In this document: piece by piece, positions 1 to 7,316 of the stretch
Layout of the letters: each line of letters starts with the position of its first letter
How positions within the stretch are numbered: position 1 is the stretch's first letter
Made by a program: the position numbers and the translations under genes
NCBI RefSeq assembly: GCF_000373985.1
Contig: NZ_KB892911.1
Coordinates: 1 to 11,014, forward strand
Reading direction: 5' to 3'
Source: Desulfobacter curvatus DSM 3379
Lineage (GTDB): Bacteria; Desulfobacterota; Desulfobacteria; Desulfobacterales; Desulfobacteraceae
DNA: 11,014 bases
The notes under the pieces: generated by a model
Database searches by the model: none
What the model saw: only the letters and a program-made list of their open reading frames with translations
Told to the model about the DNA's origin: nothing

Positions 1-189
1 TCCATGTCTATAATAATGGGCAAAATTACAGAAGGGACATTTGCCGTCTGCGTCAAAATGTGATTCAATACATTCGACAACCTGACTATCATCGGAGAGA
101 TATGTAAGGGCATTCAGCAAGCTACTTCGTTGACGATGATCCATTTCGGTGATTTTAAGCAATAATTGTGAAAAGTCTTTATTTTTCAT
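1..189 (-). CDS. IS1595-family transposase, N-terminal part (runs off window)
   Basis: The first 63 codons of a transposase start at 189 (ATG), preceded by a strong AAGGAGG ribosome site 6 bases upstream. The translation begins MKNKDFSQLLLKITEMD and reaches a zinc-ribbon start with C51-P-F-C54 followed by an aromatic, histidine-containing stretch (H58, H62). In IS1595/ISXO2-type transposases a short helical N-terminus is followed by such a zinc ribbon and then the DDE-like catalytic domain. The catalytic domain lies outside the window, so integrity cannot be judged. The family is called from the N-terminal layout only. Confidence 0.75.
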   Translation of the reverse strand, partial: MKNKDFSQLLLKITEMDHRQRSSLLNALTYLSDDSQVVECIESHFDADGKCPFCNFAHYYRHG

Positions 190-265
190 GATTTCCTCCT
201 TCTTGGAGTATATCCAAAAGATAGAAATCATTTATTGAGTTTCAACATTTAAAGGGAACATAGCC
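1..265 (-). mobile_element. IS1595-family insertion sequence, left copy, partial
   Basis: This is the 5' end of an insertion sequence that runs off the left edge of the window. Its terminus is at 265 and reads GGCTATGTTCCC inward on the minus strand. The same sequence reappears inverted at 10921-11014, identical over all 94 comparable bases, and this fixes the terminus in both copies. The first gene inside encodes the N-terminus of an IS1595-type transposase. The element sits inside the AbiGi-like gene. The adjacent bases 266-273 (AAAAAGAA on the minus strand) would be the 8-bp target duplication if the family rule holds. The far end is outside the window. Confidence 0.85.
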
Positions 266-693
266 TTCTTTTTTCCATTACGTGTCAATATACCACTGTG
301 ATTTTTGGCATAGCTCTTTATACGTAGAATCTCAGTACGCTGCTCTTTGGTTAAATTTGTATTTTTCTTATCTCTTCTTTCTTTAATTAAATTGCTAATA
401 CACTGTGAAAAAAGGGATTTTTCATCAATGTAAATAACGGGATTTATACCATTTTTTTTAGCCCATTCTTTGCTAAGTCCAATTCCAAATTTACCATAAG
501 CGGAGAAGTGCTGTTGTGAATTAGACAAAGGTATATCACAGAAAGAAACCATCGGATGAGCAGCGTTCGACTTGGTTCCTTTTAGTGCAAGTTCTTCAAC
601 ACAATATTGAACCTTGAACCCTTCACTAAGGATAGATTTAAGAATTTTAAAATAGCGAGTGTAATGAATAATTGAATTTGTGCTTATTGCCAT
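232..693 (-). pseudogene. AbiGi-like abortive-infection protein, 3' end cut off by IS
   Basis: A 153-codon reading frame starts at 693, with AAGGAGT about 13 bases upstream. The N-terminal two thirds resemble the AbiGi family (phage-resistance antitoxin partner of AbiGii): a start of the type SIIHYTRYFKILKSILSEGF, then PMVSFCDIPLS at residues 47-57, and YGKFGIGLSKEW with GINPVIYI at about 66-89. Family members are usually longer and end in an Arg/Glu-rich 'EREWR' region, which is missing here. Native coding stops at about residue 142. The last eleven residues (KAMFPLNVETQ) are read from the IS1595 terminus, which also supplies the stop codon. It lies next to an attC-like site, so it was probably an integron cassette gene. 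No AbiGii toxin is visible. The protein is probably inactive, though a short product could still be made. Confidence 0.6.
266..273 (-). repeat. putative 8-bp IS target duplication (inner copy)
   Basis: AAAAAGAA on the minus strand abuts the IS terminus. IS1595-family elements usually duplicate 8 bp on insertion. The partner copy would lie beyond the left edge and cannot be checked here. Confidence 0.35.
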
Positions 694-716
694 ATTGTGA
701 ATTTTACTCCTTGCAC

Positions 717-776
717 ATCTAACGCCGCAAATCAGCGGCGCGGTTTACCTCGTTCGTTGGAGTTATCTTGTTCGGC
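717..776 (-). other. integron attC-like recombination site
   Basis: Read on the minus strand, this 60-bp stretch starts GCCGAACAAG and ends GCGGCGTTAGAT. The right end GTTAGAT fits the integron core GTTRRRY exactly. The left end GCCGAAC fits the inverse core RYYYAAC except at one position. The middle has the expected imperfect dyad, with a CCAACGAACG arm against CGCGCCGCTGA separated by a short spacer, and a local CGCCGC/GCGGCG hairpin near the right end. The AbiGi-like gene begins 23 bases after the core in the same orientation, which is the normal distance between an attC and the next cassette's start codon. No integrase gene is in the window. An 18-codon frame with its own ribosome site also runs through the site, as is common by chance in attC sites. 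Confidence 0.6.
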
Positions 777-789
777 ATAATGCTCTCTC

Positions 790-939
790 CTAATTATATT
801 TGATTTTCTCCAAGAGCTCAAACGTATTTGTGGCCTTTAAACAGTACCACATGGTGAAATCATTAACATTATCTGAAGAGGTATCAATTTTTTTCCAACT
901 CGCCACACAGTTAACCAAGCACTTATGGTATGATTGAAC
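790..939 (-). pseudogene. possible 3' remnant of an upstream cassette gene
   Basis: An open frame of 49 codons on the minus strand lacks an ATG at its beginning and ends at TAG (790-792), 13 bases before the attC-like site. The translation (for example NDFTMWYCLKATNTFELLEK near the end) looks like ordinary protein rather than random sequence. The position, with the stop just ahead of an attC, is where the gene of the preceding cassette should end. I do not recognise the family. The beginning is closed by an in-frame stop at 940-942, so the gene would be truncated or frameshifted. It could also be chance. Confidence 0.3.
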
Positions 940-1021
940 TTATTTTCATAAAATTATTCAGGGCCATATCTTGTGTCTGCCCTGGCCAAGGCTTCCTCGT
1001 AAATATAAGTGAAATGAAAAA

Positions 1022-1132
1022 TGCAGGTTTAAAATGGTTGCGGTTTTGGTTGCAGGTTTTATCCAAAAGCAGACAAAAAAAGAAAGAATATAGGAATAGA
1101 CGTCTTGAAACAAAGGCTTTTAGGGGCTTTTA
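1022..1132 (+). repeat. short direct repeats beside the tRNA-Pro scar (candidate integrase arm sites)
   Basis: TGCAGGTTT occurs at 1022-1030 and 1051-1059, with the variant TGCGGTTTT at 1039-1047 between them. A second pair, GGCTTTTA, occurs at 1115-1122 and 1125-1132. Clusters of short same-orientation repeats close to a tRNA 3' fragment are typical of arm-type binding sites for a tyrosine recombinase. The binding role is inference. Confidence 0.35.
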
Positions 1133-1146
1133 CTGCAATAACAACG

Positions 1147-1802
<656 letters not shown>

Positions 1803-3218
1803 ATGGACATAGCCGTCCAAATCCGCCAAACCCGCAAAGCATTCCCGGATCTTTACCACACCATGCACTGGCTCTCCCCCGGGGCATCCAGTGCTGCTGA
1901 AACCATGCGACGGGAACTGCTTGATCAGATATCCACCCATAACCAGGCTAAGTGGGAATTCGCCGGAACCAAACTATATACCCGAGCCCTCTCCCCGGGC
2001 TGTACTCTGTGCGGACAAGGGACCTGGTCATGCCTGTTCATAAACGGCATCTGCAATGCCCGATGCTTTTACTGCCCATCTGAACAAAAAGACCAGGGTC
2101 CGCCGATGACAAGCTCAATTGAATTTGAACGCCCAAAGGATTATGCAGACTATGTCAAAAAATTTGGTATCCGGGGCGTGGCGTTCAGTGGGGGAGAGCC
2201 CATGATCAGCTTTGACCGAATTACCCGTTTTTTAGATATCCTTGGCCGAGAGGCACCTGATATTTCCCACATCTGGATGTATACCAACGGCACCCTTATC
2301 ACCACCGAGCGGCTGAAACTCCTCAGAGACTACGGTCTTAATGAAATCCGTTTTGATTTGTCAGCGGTGGACTATGCCCTGGACAACCTGAAAAAGGCCG
2401 TGGGAATCATCCCTATTGTAACGGTGGAAATCCCGGCAATCCCCGAGGATATAGAGAAAACCAAACCGCTTCTCAGAAAACTTGTCGACCTTGGGGTCAA
2501 TTTTCTCAACCTACATCAAATTCGGTGTACCCATTTCAATCTGCCAAAATTGATCCGGCGGGGCTACACCTTTTTGCATGGTCCCGGGGTGGCGGTACTT
2601 GAAACCGAGCTTACGGCTCTGGAACTTATTTTACACAGTCTGGATAATGACATAGACCTGCCCATCAATTACTGTGCATTCACCTATCGCCACCAGTTCC
2701 AGAAAGCTGCGGCAAGAAAACGAAATGCAGATCTTATCAAAAATGGGTGGGAGGATATTACGTCCACCGGGTTTATCCGAACCATGACTCTTTCAGGAGA
2801 GGCCGGTACGGTCAAAAATATCTCAAAACATATTGAAACAAAAGGCAAAAAAGGAACAGACTGGACTGCCGGAAAAGACGGCATCACTATCCCCCGAAGC
2901 CTGTGGCCCAAGAGCCGGGATCTTTCTTGTTTGACCCTGACGGTTAAATACCATGCCACATCCTTGCGCGCTACGCCATCAATGCGTTACCCACATAAAC
3001 CGATTCAGCTGAATAAAGATCGGCAGCTCATCATTGAAAAGGACGACCGGCACCCGGGTATTCAAATTACCGGTCCGCAAATTTCTGCATTCGCCGCAAA
3101 ATTTCTGGGCCTAAAAGAACCGTATTCCAATCAGGCACAACCCGGCCTTGATTCCAAATTGGAAGAAAAAATTTGTGATTTTGAAACTTTTTCTCCGGGC
3201 CTTTTCCCCTATTATTAG
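1803..3218 (+). CDS. radical SAM protein, COG2108-like (PFL-activase related)
   Basis: This 471-residue cytosolic enzyme has the radical SAM cluster motif CNARCFYC (C84, C88, C91), which binds a 4Fe-4S cluster and S-adenosylmethionine. The SAM-contacting GGEP motif is at 130-133, followed by a TIM-barrel-like region to about 290. Ahead of the motif are three more cysteines (C67, C70, C77) in the arrangement GCTLCGQGTWSC, which could bind a second metal site or substrate. The spacing resembles the uncharacterised COG2108 group related to pyruvate formate-lyase activating enzyme. The substrate is unknown. The start at 1803 is supported by AAGGTG 7 bases upstream. The gene stands alone: the next gene begins 152 bases later behind its own possible promoter. 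The C-terminal 150 residues have no motif I recognise. Confidence 0.8.
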   Translation: MDIAVQIRQTRKAFPDLYHTMHWLSPGASSAAETMRRELLDQISTHNQAKWEFAGTKLYTRALSPGCTLCGQGTWSCLFINGICNARCFYCPSEQKDQGPPMTSSIEFERPKDYADYVKKFGIRGVAFSGGEPMISFDRITRFLDILGREAPDISHIWMYTNGTLITTERLKLLRDYGLNEIRFDLSAVDYALDNLKKAVGIIPIVTVEIPAIPEDIEKTKPLLRKLVDLGVNFLNLHQIRCTHFNLPKLIRRGYTFLHGPGVAVLETELTALELILHSLDNDIDLPINYCAFTYRHQFQKAAARKRNADLIKNGWEDITSTGFIRTMTLSGEAGTVKNISKHIETKGKKGTDWTAGKDGITIPRSLWPKSRDLSCLTLTVKYHATSLRATPSMRYPHKPIQLNKDRQLIIEKDDRHPGIQITGPQISAFAAKFLGLKEPYSNQAQPGLDSKLEEKICDFETFSPGLFPYY

Positions 3219-3221
3219 GGG
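3206..3221 (+). other. hairpin overlapping the radical SAM stop codon
   Basis: CCCCTA and TAGGGG form a perfect 6-bp stem with loop TTAT, spanning the stop codon at 3216-3218. There is no T-run after it, so it is not a standard intrinsic terminator. It may protect the mRNA end or be chance. Confidence 0.3.
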
Positions 3222-3255
3222 CCTGATAAGCGTCGTTAAGAATTGAATCTGCGCC

Positions 3256-3285
3256 TTGACAAAGACTGAATGCCTGCTCTAATGT
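3256..3285 (+). promoter_or_regulatory. possible sigma-70 promoter for the Fic-like gene
   Basis: A perfect -35 hexamer TTGACA (3256-3261) is followed after 18 bases by a weak -10-like TAATGT (3280-3285). It lies about 85 bases before the Fic-like start. The weak -10 keeps confidence low. Confidence 0.35.
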
Positions 3286-3370
3286 ATGCCTGACTTACGG
3301 CTTTCAGAGCAAGCAAAACAAAATACATCTGTCTGCCCCTATCTGTTGACCATTACAACTTGGTGAAAGA

Positions 3371-4036
3371 ATGCCTGCTAAATTCAGGATTAATCTTGAG
3401 GCAGTGGAATATTATCTCAGGACGGTCCAGAAAAATTTTGAACAGATTAATGACCGCCTGGATATGCGCCGGGAACCCATGCGGGATGAAATTGTCGAAA
3501 ACATGCTTGCCGGCTACCGTTACATCAATAGCCTGCTTGATCAGGATTTAAGCATGGTGGAGCAGAGTGGGCTGCACCATTTTCTTGAACTCAATCACAT
3601 TGTCCTGTGCGGAGAAGACTTAAAAAAAAGAAAGGATTTCCAGCAGCATATTCTGGCCACGAGCGAGCGGTTTTACAGTCAAAAGGAATTCTGCATCAAG
3701 GATCTGCGTTCCTGGGCAAAGGGTCATAAGCATGTGACATCCTGGAAACGCGCCGCCGGCATATATATTCTCCACGTCAGCCAACCCCAGCTCTTTTTTG
3801 AAGGCAACCACCGGACCGGCGCACTTTTGATGAGCAGTATTCTTGTCCGTGGCGGCAAGCCCCCTTTTGTTTTGACCGTGGATAATGCCAAAGCGTATTT
3901 TGACCCTTCAAGTCTTGCCAAAGCCACAAAAAAGGATCTGATGGGGAAATTATATAAACTCCCGAAAATTAAAAAAAATTTTGCAAAATTCCTTGAAGCC
4001 CAAGCCAACCCGGAATTACTGATCCGGCCGTCCTGA
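3371..4036 (+). CDS. Fic-fold protein with degenerate active site
   Basis: This 221-residue protein contains a recognisable Fic core, QLFFEGNHRTGA at 140-151. The family motif is HxFx(D/E)GNxRxxR, used by Fic enzymes to transfer AMP or other phosphate-containing groups to target proteins. Here the catalytic histidine is replaced by Gln140 and the final arginine by Ala151. The anion-binding E-G-N-x-R core (144-148) and the preceding helices (for example LLDQDLSMVEQSGLHHFLELNHIV) are kept. The start at 3371 follows GGTGAAAG closely; an overlapping 63-codon frame at 3360 is a shadow. No antitoxin-type partner is adjacent and no (S/T)xxxE(G/N) inhibitory motif is obvious. It could be a non-catalytic Fic, an enzyme with altered chemistry, or a decayed copy. 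The frame is intact, which argues against recent decay. Confidence 0.6.
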   Translation: MPAKFRINLEAVEYYLRTVQKNFEQINDRLDMRREPMRDEIVENMLAGYRYINSLLDQDLSMVEQSGLHHFLELNHIVLCGEDLKKRKDFQQHILATSERFYSQKEFCIKDLRSWAKGHKHVTSWKRAAGIYILHVSQPQLFFEGNHRTGALLMSSILVRGGKPPFVLTVDNAKAYFDPSSLAKATKKDLMGKLYKLPKIKKNFAKFLEAQANPELLIRPS

Positions 4037-4125
4037 CTCCTGCCTCCCCCTCCCAATTTTTGAAAGCCAGGCCTAAAGCGACTTTACTCTTTCTTTAGTG
4101 CTGACTTACAAGCCCCTCATCAAAT

Positions 4126-4162
4126 CTTAACAAAATCATAACATTTCAAAGGTACTAATACT
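4126..4162 (+). promoter_or_regulatory. Pho-box-like PhoB site and -10 region before pstS
   Basis: CTTAACA (4126-4132) and CATAACA (4137-4143) are imperfect 7-bp direct repeats separated by 4 bases, the 11-bp periodicity of a PhoB-binding Pho box. A -10-like TACTAATACT (4153-4162) begins ten bases later, the usual layout for PhoB-dependent promoters that lack a -35. The repeat sequence differs from the E. coli consensus (CTGTCAT). The assignment rests on spacing, position and the downstream gene. Confidence 0.5.
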
Positions 4163-4221
4163 GATCGTGTTGATTCTTAACTTAAAAGAATAGTTTGAAA
4201 TGTTAACAATAGGAGAAACAA

Positions 4222-5256
4222 ATGAAACTTAAGTCTTTAATTAATGTTGCTTTATCCGCTGCTGTTGCAGCATCTTTCATGATTGCTGGGACCGCGACAG
4301 CAAGTGAAATGAAAATCACCGGCGCCGGTGCCAGCTTTCCCGCGCCCATTTACAGTGAATGGTTCAAAGATCTCGCCAAACAGACCAATGGCGCAATCAA
4401 AGTGGACTACCAGTCCATCGGTTCAGGTTCCGGCATCAAAAACTTCATTGCTCACACGGTTGATTTCGGTGCCAGTGACGCAGCCATGAAGCAGAGCGAA
4501 ATTGATCAGGTACCTGAGGGCGTTCAGCTGCTGCCCATGACCGCAGGTGAGATTGTTATTGCCTACAACCTGCCCGGCATTGAAGGCCTCAAGCTGCCCC
4601 GGGACGTATACCCCGAAATTTTTCTGGGCAAAATCACCAAATGGAATGACGCCAAGATCGTTGCTGCCAACCCCGGTGCCAAGCTGCCTGACACACCCAT
4701 CACCGTGGTTGTCCGTTCTGACAAATCCGGTACAACCTTTGGCTTTACCGGTCATTTAAGCGCCATCTCTTCTGATTTTAAATCTTCTGTAGGCCAGGGC
4801 AAAATGGTTCAGTGGCCCGCCAGCAACATGGTAAAAGGTAAAAAGAACGATGGTGTAGCCTCCGCCATCCGCCAGACCCCAGGCGCCATCGGTTACACCG
4901 AATACGGTTTTGCCAAGCTGAGCAACCTGCCCACGGCATGTCTGGAAAATAAAGCCGGTAAATTTGTATGCCCCGGCCCCGAAGGTGGCGCTGCCGCACT
5001 TGCCAACGCTGTTCTGCCCGAAAATATGATCGTGTTCATCAATGATCCTGAAGGTGATGCATCCTATCCCATTGCAACCTTTACCTGGATGCTGTTCTAC
5101 AAAAAGAACAAAAGCGCAGAATTGGCCACAGCACTTCGCAGCATGGTTGAATACTGCCTGGATGAGGGTCAAAAAATTGCCGACAAAGCCGGTTATATTC
5201 CCCTTCCTGAAAGTGTTGTAGAAAAAGTTAGAGCCGCTTCTAAGAACATTCAGTAA
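4222..5256 (+). CDS. pstS: phosphate ABC transporter, periplasmic phosphate-binding protein
   Basis: This 344-residue protein binds inorganic phosphate in the periplasm and delivers it to the PstCA channel. Residues 1-28 form a signal peptide (basic start, hydrophobic core, ending in TATAS) without a lipobox cysteine, so the mature protein should be soluble. Ligand-site segments typical of PstS are present: GAGASFPAPIY at about 34-44, the DFGASDA loop at 81-87 and RSDKSGTTFGF at 165-175. IGYTEYGFAK occurs later, as in other members. Length is normal for the family. The start is supported by AGGAG 6 bases upstream. It is first in a pstSCAB operon, preceded by a Pho-box-like repeat and followed by a stem-loop that probably favours high pstS expression over pstC. 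Confidence 0.95.
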   Translation: MKLKSLINVALSAAVAASFMIAGTATASEMKITGAGASFPAPIYSEWFKDLAKQTNGAIKVDYQSIGSGSGIKNFIAHTVDFGASDAAMKQSEIDQVPEGVQLLPMTAGEIVIAYNLPGIEGLKLPRDVYPEIFLGKITKWNDAKIVAANPGAKLPDTPITVVVRSDKSGTTFGFTGHLSAISSDFKSSVGQGKMVQWPASNMVKGKKNDGVASAIRQTPGAIGYTEYGFAKLSNLPTACLENKAGKFVCPGPEGGAAALANAVLPENMIVFINDPEGDASYPIATFTWMLFYKKNKSAELATALRSMVEYCLDEGQKIADKAGYIPLPESVVEKVRAASKNIQ

Positions 5257-5278
5257 AACAATCCTCTTTCTTGATCAG

Positions 5279-5316
5279 GGGCGCTTTCATGTAAAATGGG
5301 AGTGCCCTTGTTTCTT
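5279..5316 (+). terminator. pstS-pstC intercistronic stem-loop (attenuator-like)
   Basis: GGGCGCTTTCAT (5279-5290) pairs with ATGGGAGTGCCC (5296-5307) around loop GTAAA, giving a 12-bp stem with three G-U pairs, followed by the T-rich TTGTTTCTT. Such hairpins after a binding-protein gene partly stop transcription or protect the upstream mRNA, making more PstS than membrane protein. The ATG at 5296 lies in the stem and has no ribosome site, which argues against it as the pstC start. Confidence 0.55.
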
Positions 5317-5334
5317 ATCCGGAGACGTAAAAAA

Positions 5335-6312
5335 ATGGCCGACAATGAAATTTTGGGTAATGTCGGTGGCAGGACATTATCCAAACCGCCCACCCCAGGC
5401 GACATTTTTTTTGACAAATCATTTAAATTCTTAACCCGGGCTTTTACCTGGGCAACCATTTTCCTTCTGGCGTTCATCGTCTATAAAATCGGAGGGAAAG
5501 CATTGCCCGCCTTCCCAGACCTGGGTATTAAATTCCTGTTCACATCTACCTGGGATTCAAGCGAAAATGTGTACGGCATTCTCCCCCAAATCTGGGGTAC
5601 ACTTTATAGTTCATTTCTTGCTCTTATTCTTGGTGGGTTTTTCGGAATCACCATTGCCATATTCATTACCCAGGATTTTCTTCCATATAAAGTTGAATTT
5701 GTATTAAAAAATATTATTGAGCTGCTTGCTGCCATTCCAAGTGTTGTTTACGGGCTTTGGGGCATTTATGTTCTGATACCCCTGATTCGGCCGTTTGCCA
5801 ATTTTTTGTACGAGTACCTGGGTTGGATTCCTTTTTTTTCCACCCGGCTTTCGGGTCTAGGCCTTTTTCCGGCAGCACTGGTTCTGTCCATTATGATCCT
5901 GCCCACAGTTGCAGCTATCTCCCAGGACGCTTTCAAAGCCATACCTCATAAAACCAAGGAAGCCGCCTTTGGCATGGGCACCACCCGTTGGGAAGCCATT
6001 TTGTGGGTTATGCTGCCCACAGCATCCGGTGGTATTTTCGGTGCCCTTGTACTTGGTTTTGGCCGGGCACTTGGTGAAACCATGGCTCTTGCCATGCTTG
6101 TGGGCAGTATGTCCACAATTACGCTGTCAGTTTTCTCTCCGGCCGACACCATCGCAGCCCTTCTGGCCAACACCTTTCCGGAAGCAAATGTCGGGCTTGA
6201 AACCAGCGCATTGATGTATGCGGCTTGTGTGCTTTTGCTGATTACCCTGGTCGTTAATGTTGCCGGTGCTCTCATTGTTGCCAAGGCAACACCTGGAGGA
6301 GGTGAAAGATGA
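5335..6312 (+). CDS. pstC: phosphate ABC transporter permease PstC
   Basis: This inner-membrane permease subunit pairs with PstA to form the phosphate channel. The chosen start (5335) gives 325 residues and has GGAG ten bases upstream. The in-frame ATG at 5296 would add 13 residues but sits inside a stem-loop without a ribosome site. A cytoplasmic start is followed by a first membrane helix at about 37-55, several more hydrophobic segments (about 90-112, 125-150, 175-195, 230-260 and 290-315) and a cytoplasmic EAA loop at 209-222 (EAAFGMGTTRWEAI), where the ATPase PstB docks. The region GFGRALGETMALAMLVG at 241-257 is strongly PstC-like. The stop overlaps the start of pstA by four bases (ATGA), indicating translational coupling. 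Confidence 0.95.
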   Translation: MADNEILGNVGGRTLSKPPTPGDIFFDKSFKFLTRAFTWATIFLLAFIVYKIGGKALPAFPDLGIKFLFTSTWDSSENVYGILPQIWGTLYSSFLALILGGFFGITIAIFITQDFLPYKVEFVLKNIIELLAAIPSVVYGLWGIYVLIPLIRPFANFLYEYLGWIPFFSTRLSGLGLFPAALVLSIMILPTVAAISQDAFKAIPHKTKEAAFGMGTTRWEAILWVMLPTASGGIFGALVLGFGRALGETMALAMLVGSMSTITLSVFSPADTIAALLANTFPEANVGLETSALMYAACVLLLITLVVNVAGALIVAKATPGGGER

Positions 6313-7187
6313 ACGATACCAATCTTCAATTACCCCAACTGGAACGTCAGCCCATGGAGCCAAGAGCGCTTAAGTCAATTGTTTTAAGCGCCATTACCAT
6401 TGTCTGTGCCGTCACAGCCTGTATTCCTTTATTTTCAGTGCTTCTCATGCTGGTGTACCGTGGCGGTAAGCGACTGACCTTTGAACTGTTTTATTCCTTG
6501 CCCCCGGGCGCATTTGACGCCCCGGGTGTCGGTGGTTTCGGGAATGCCATCCTGGGGACCGCGTTTATGGTGGGCATTGCCGGTTTGATCAGCATCCCAT
6601 TCGGCATCCTGGCAGCGGTTTATCTGGCAGAATTTGACCCCCACAGCAAAATTTCCGAAATAGCCAGATTCTGCGCAAAAACCATGACCGGTCTGCCGTC
6701 TATTATTGCCGGTGTTTTTGCCTACGCTATTGTTGTCCTTGTCATGGGCCATTATTCATCCTGGGCCGGGGGCGTAGCCCTTTCCCTGCTGATGATCCCC
6801 ACCGTCATGCTCACAGCCGAAGAAGCCATTAAAATGGTGCCTAACCCCATGCGTGAAGCCGCCTACGGCATGGGATGCACCCCTGCCCAAAGCCTGGTCA
6901 AGGTTATTTTGCCCGTTGCCATGCCGGGCATCATCACAGGTGTTGTCCTTGCCGTGGCCAGGGCTGCGGGAGAAACGGCACCATTGCTGTTTACGGCCCT
7001 TTTTTCCGAAAGCTGGCTTTCCCCCAACGATCCCACGGCATCACTGGCCGTTCTGATCTACAACTGGTCATCCAGCCCCTATGAAAATCTCATTGAACTG
7101 GCTTGGGCTGCATCGCTGATCCTTGTTGTACTGGTATTTGTCCTTAACGTTGTCAGCCGTGCCATTGGGGGGAAAACCAAACTGTAA
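6309..7187 (+). CDS. pstA: phosphate ABC transporter permease PstA
   Basis: This 292-residue protein is the second permease subunit of the phosphate channel. It has a short cytoplasmic N-terminus, a first membrane helix at about 22-50 and further hydrophobic segments at about 80-108, 128-148, 152-172, 203-222 and 265-285. The EAA loop at 183-196 (EAAYGMGCTPAQSL) is the PstB docking site. The ATG overlaps the pstC stop, and GGAGGTG lies 5 bases upstream within pstC. Unlike many pst operons, where pstB follows closely, 129 bases separate it from pstB, and they contain a structured leader that recurs at 8647-8744. Confidence 0.95.
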   Translation: MNDTNLQLPQLERQPMEPRALKSIVLSAITIVCAVTACIPLFSVLLMLVYRGGKRLTFELFYSLPPGAFDAPGVGGFGNAILGTAFMVGIAGLISIPFGILAAVYLAEFDPHSKISEIARFCAKTMTGLPSIIAGVFAYAIVVLVMGHYSSWAGGVALSLLMIPTVMLTAEEAIKMVPNPMREAAYGMGCTPAQSLVKVILPVAMPGIITGVVLAVARAAGETAPLLFTALFSESWLSPNDPTASLAVLIYNWSSSPYENLIELAWAASLILVVLVFVLNVVSRAIGGKTKL

Positions 7188-7200
7188 TTTTAGATCATGA

Positions 7201-7304
7201 ATAACAGCCTTGGGCTGATTTGGTCCATCAACACCCAGAATCAGCCTACAATTAAATAAAGCTGTAAGATCTGTGTTGCTTACACAGACTTTCTTATAAA
7301 AGGA
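7201..7304 (+). promoter_or_regulatory. structured leader of pstB, copy A of a repeated cis-regulatory element
   Basis: A stretch of about 104 bases between pstA and pstB has a homologous copy at 8647-8744 (roughly three quarters identical by eye). First hairpin: GGCTGATT (7213-7220) pairs with AATCAGCC (7239-7246). An alternative short pairing, CAGCC with GGCTG (7205-7209 with 7213-7217), uses the same bases and would exclude it. Second hairpin: TCTGTGT (7270-7276) pairs with ACACAGA (7282-7288), and flanking AAG/CTT can extend it. The ribosome site AAAGGAG (7298-7304) follows immediately. In copy B the first helix has TT/AA changed to CC/GG, a compensatory pattern that suggests RNA structure. 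I do not recognise it as a known riboswitch. The two palindromes could instead be protein operators. Confidence 0.6.
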
Positions 7305-7316
7305 GTATAAACATCC

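Noticed and set aside
4423..5172. Long minus-strand frames opposite pstS (and similar ones opposite pstC, pstA and pstB)
   Set aside because: Shadows of strongly conserved genes caused by codon bias; no family resemblance.
5296..5334. Upstream in-frame ATG for pstC (5296)
   Set aside because: It lies inside the pstS-pstC stem-loop without a ribosome site; the ATG at 5335 has GGAG upstream and gives a normal N-terminus.
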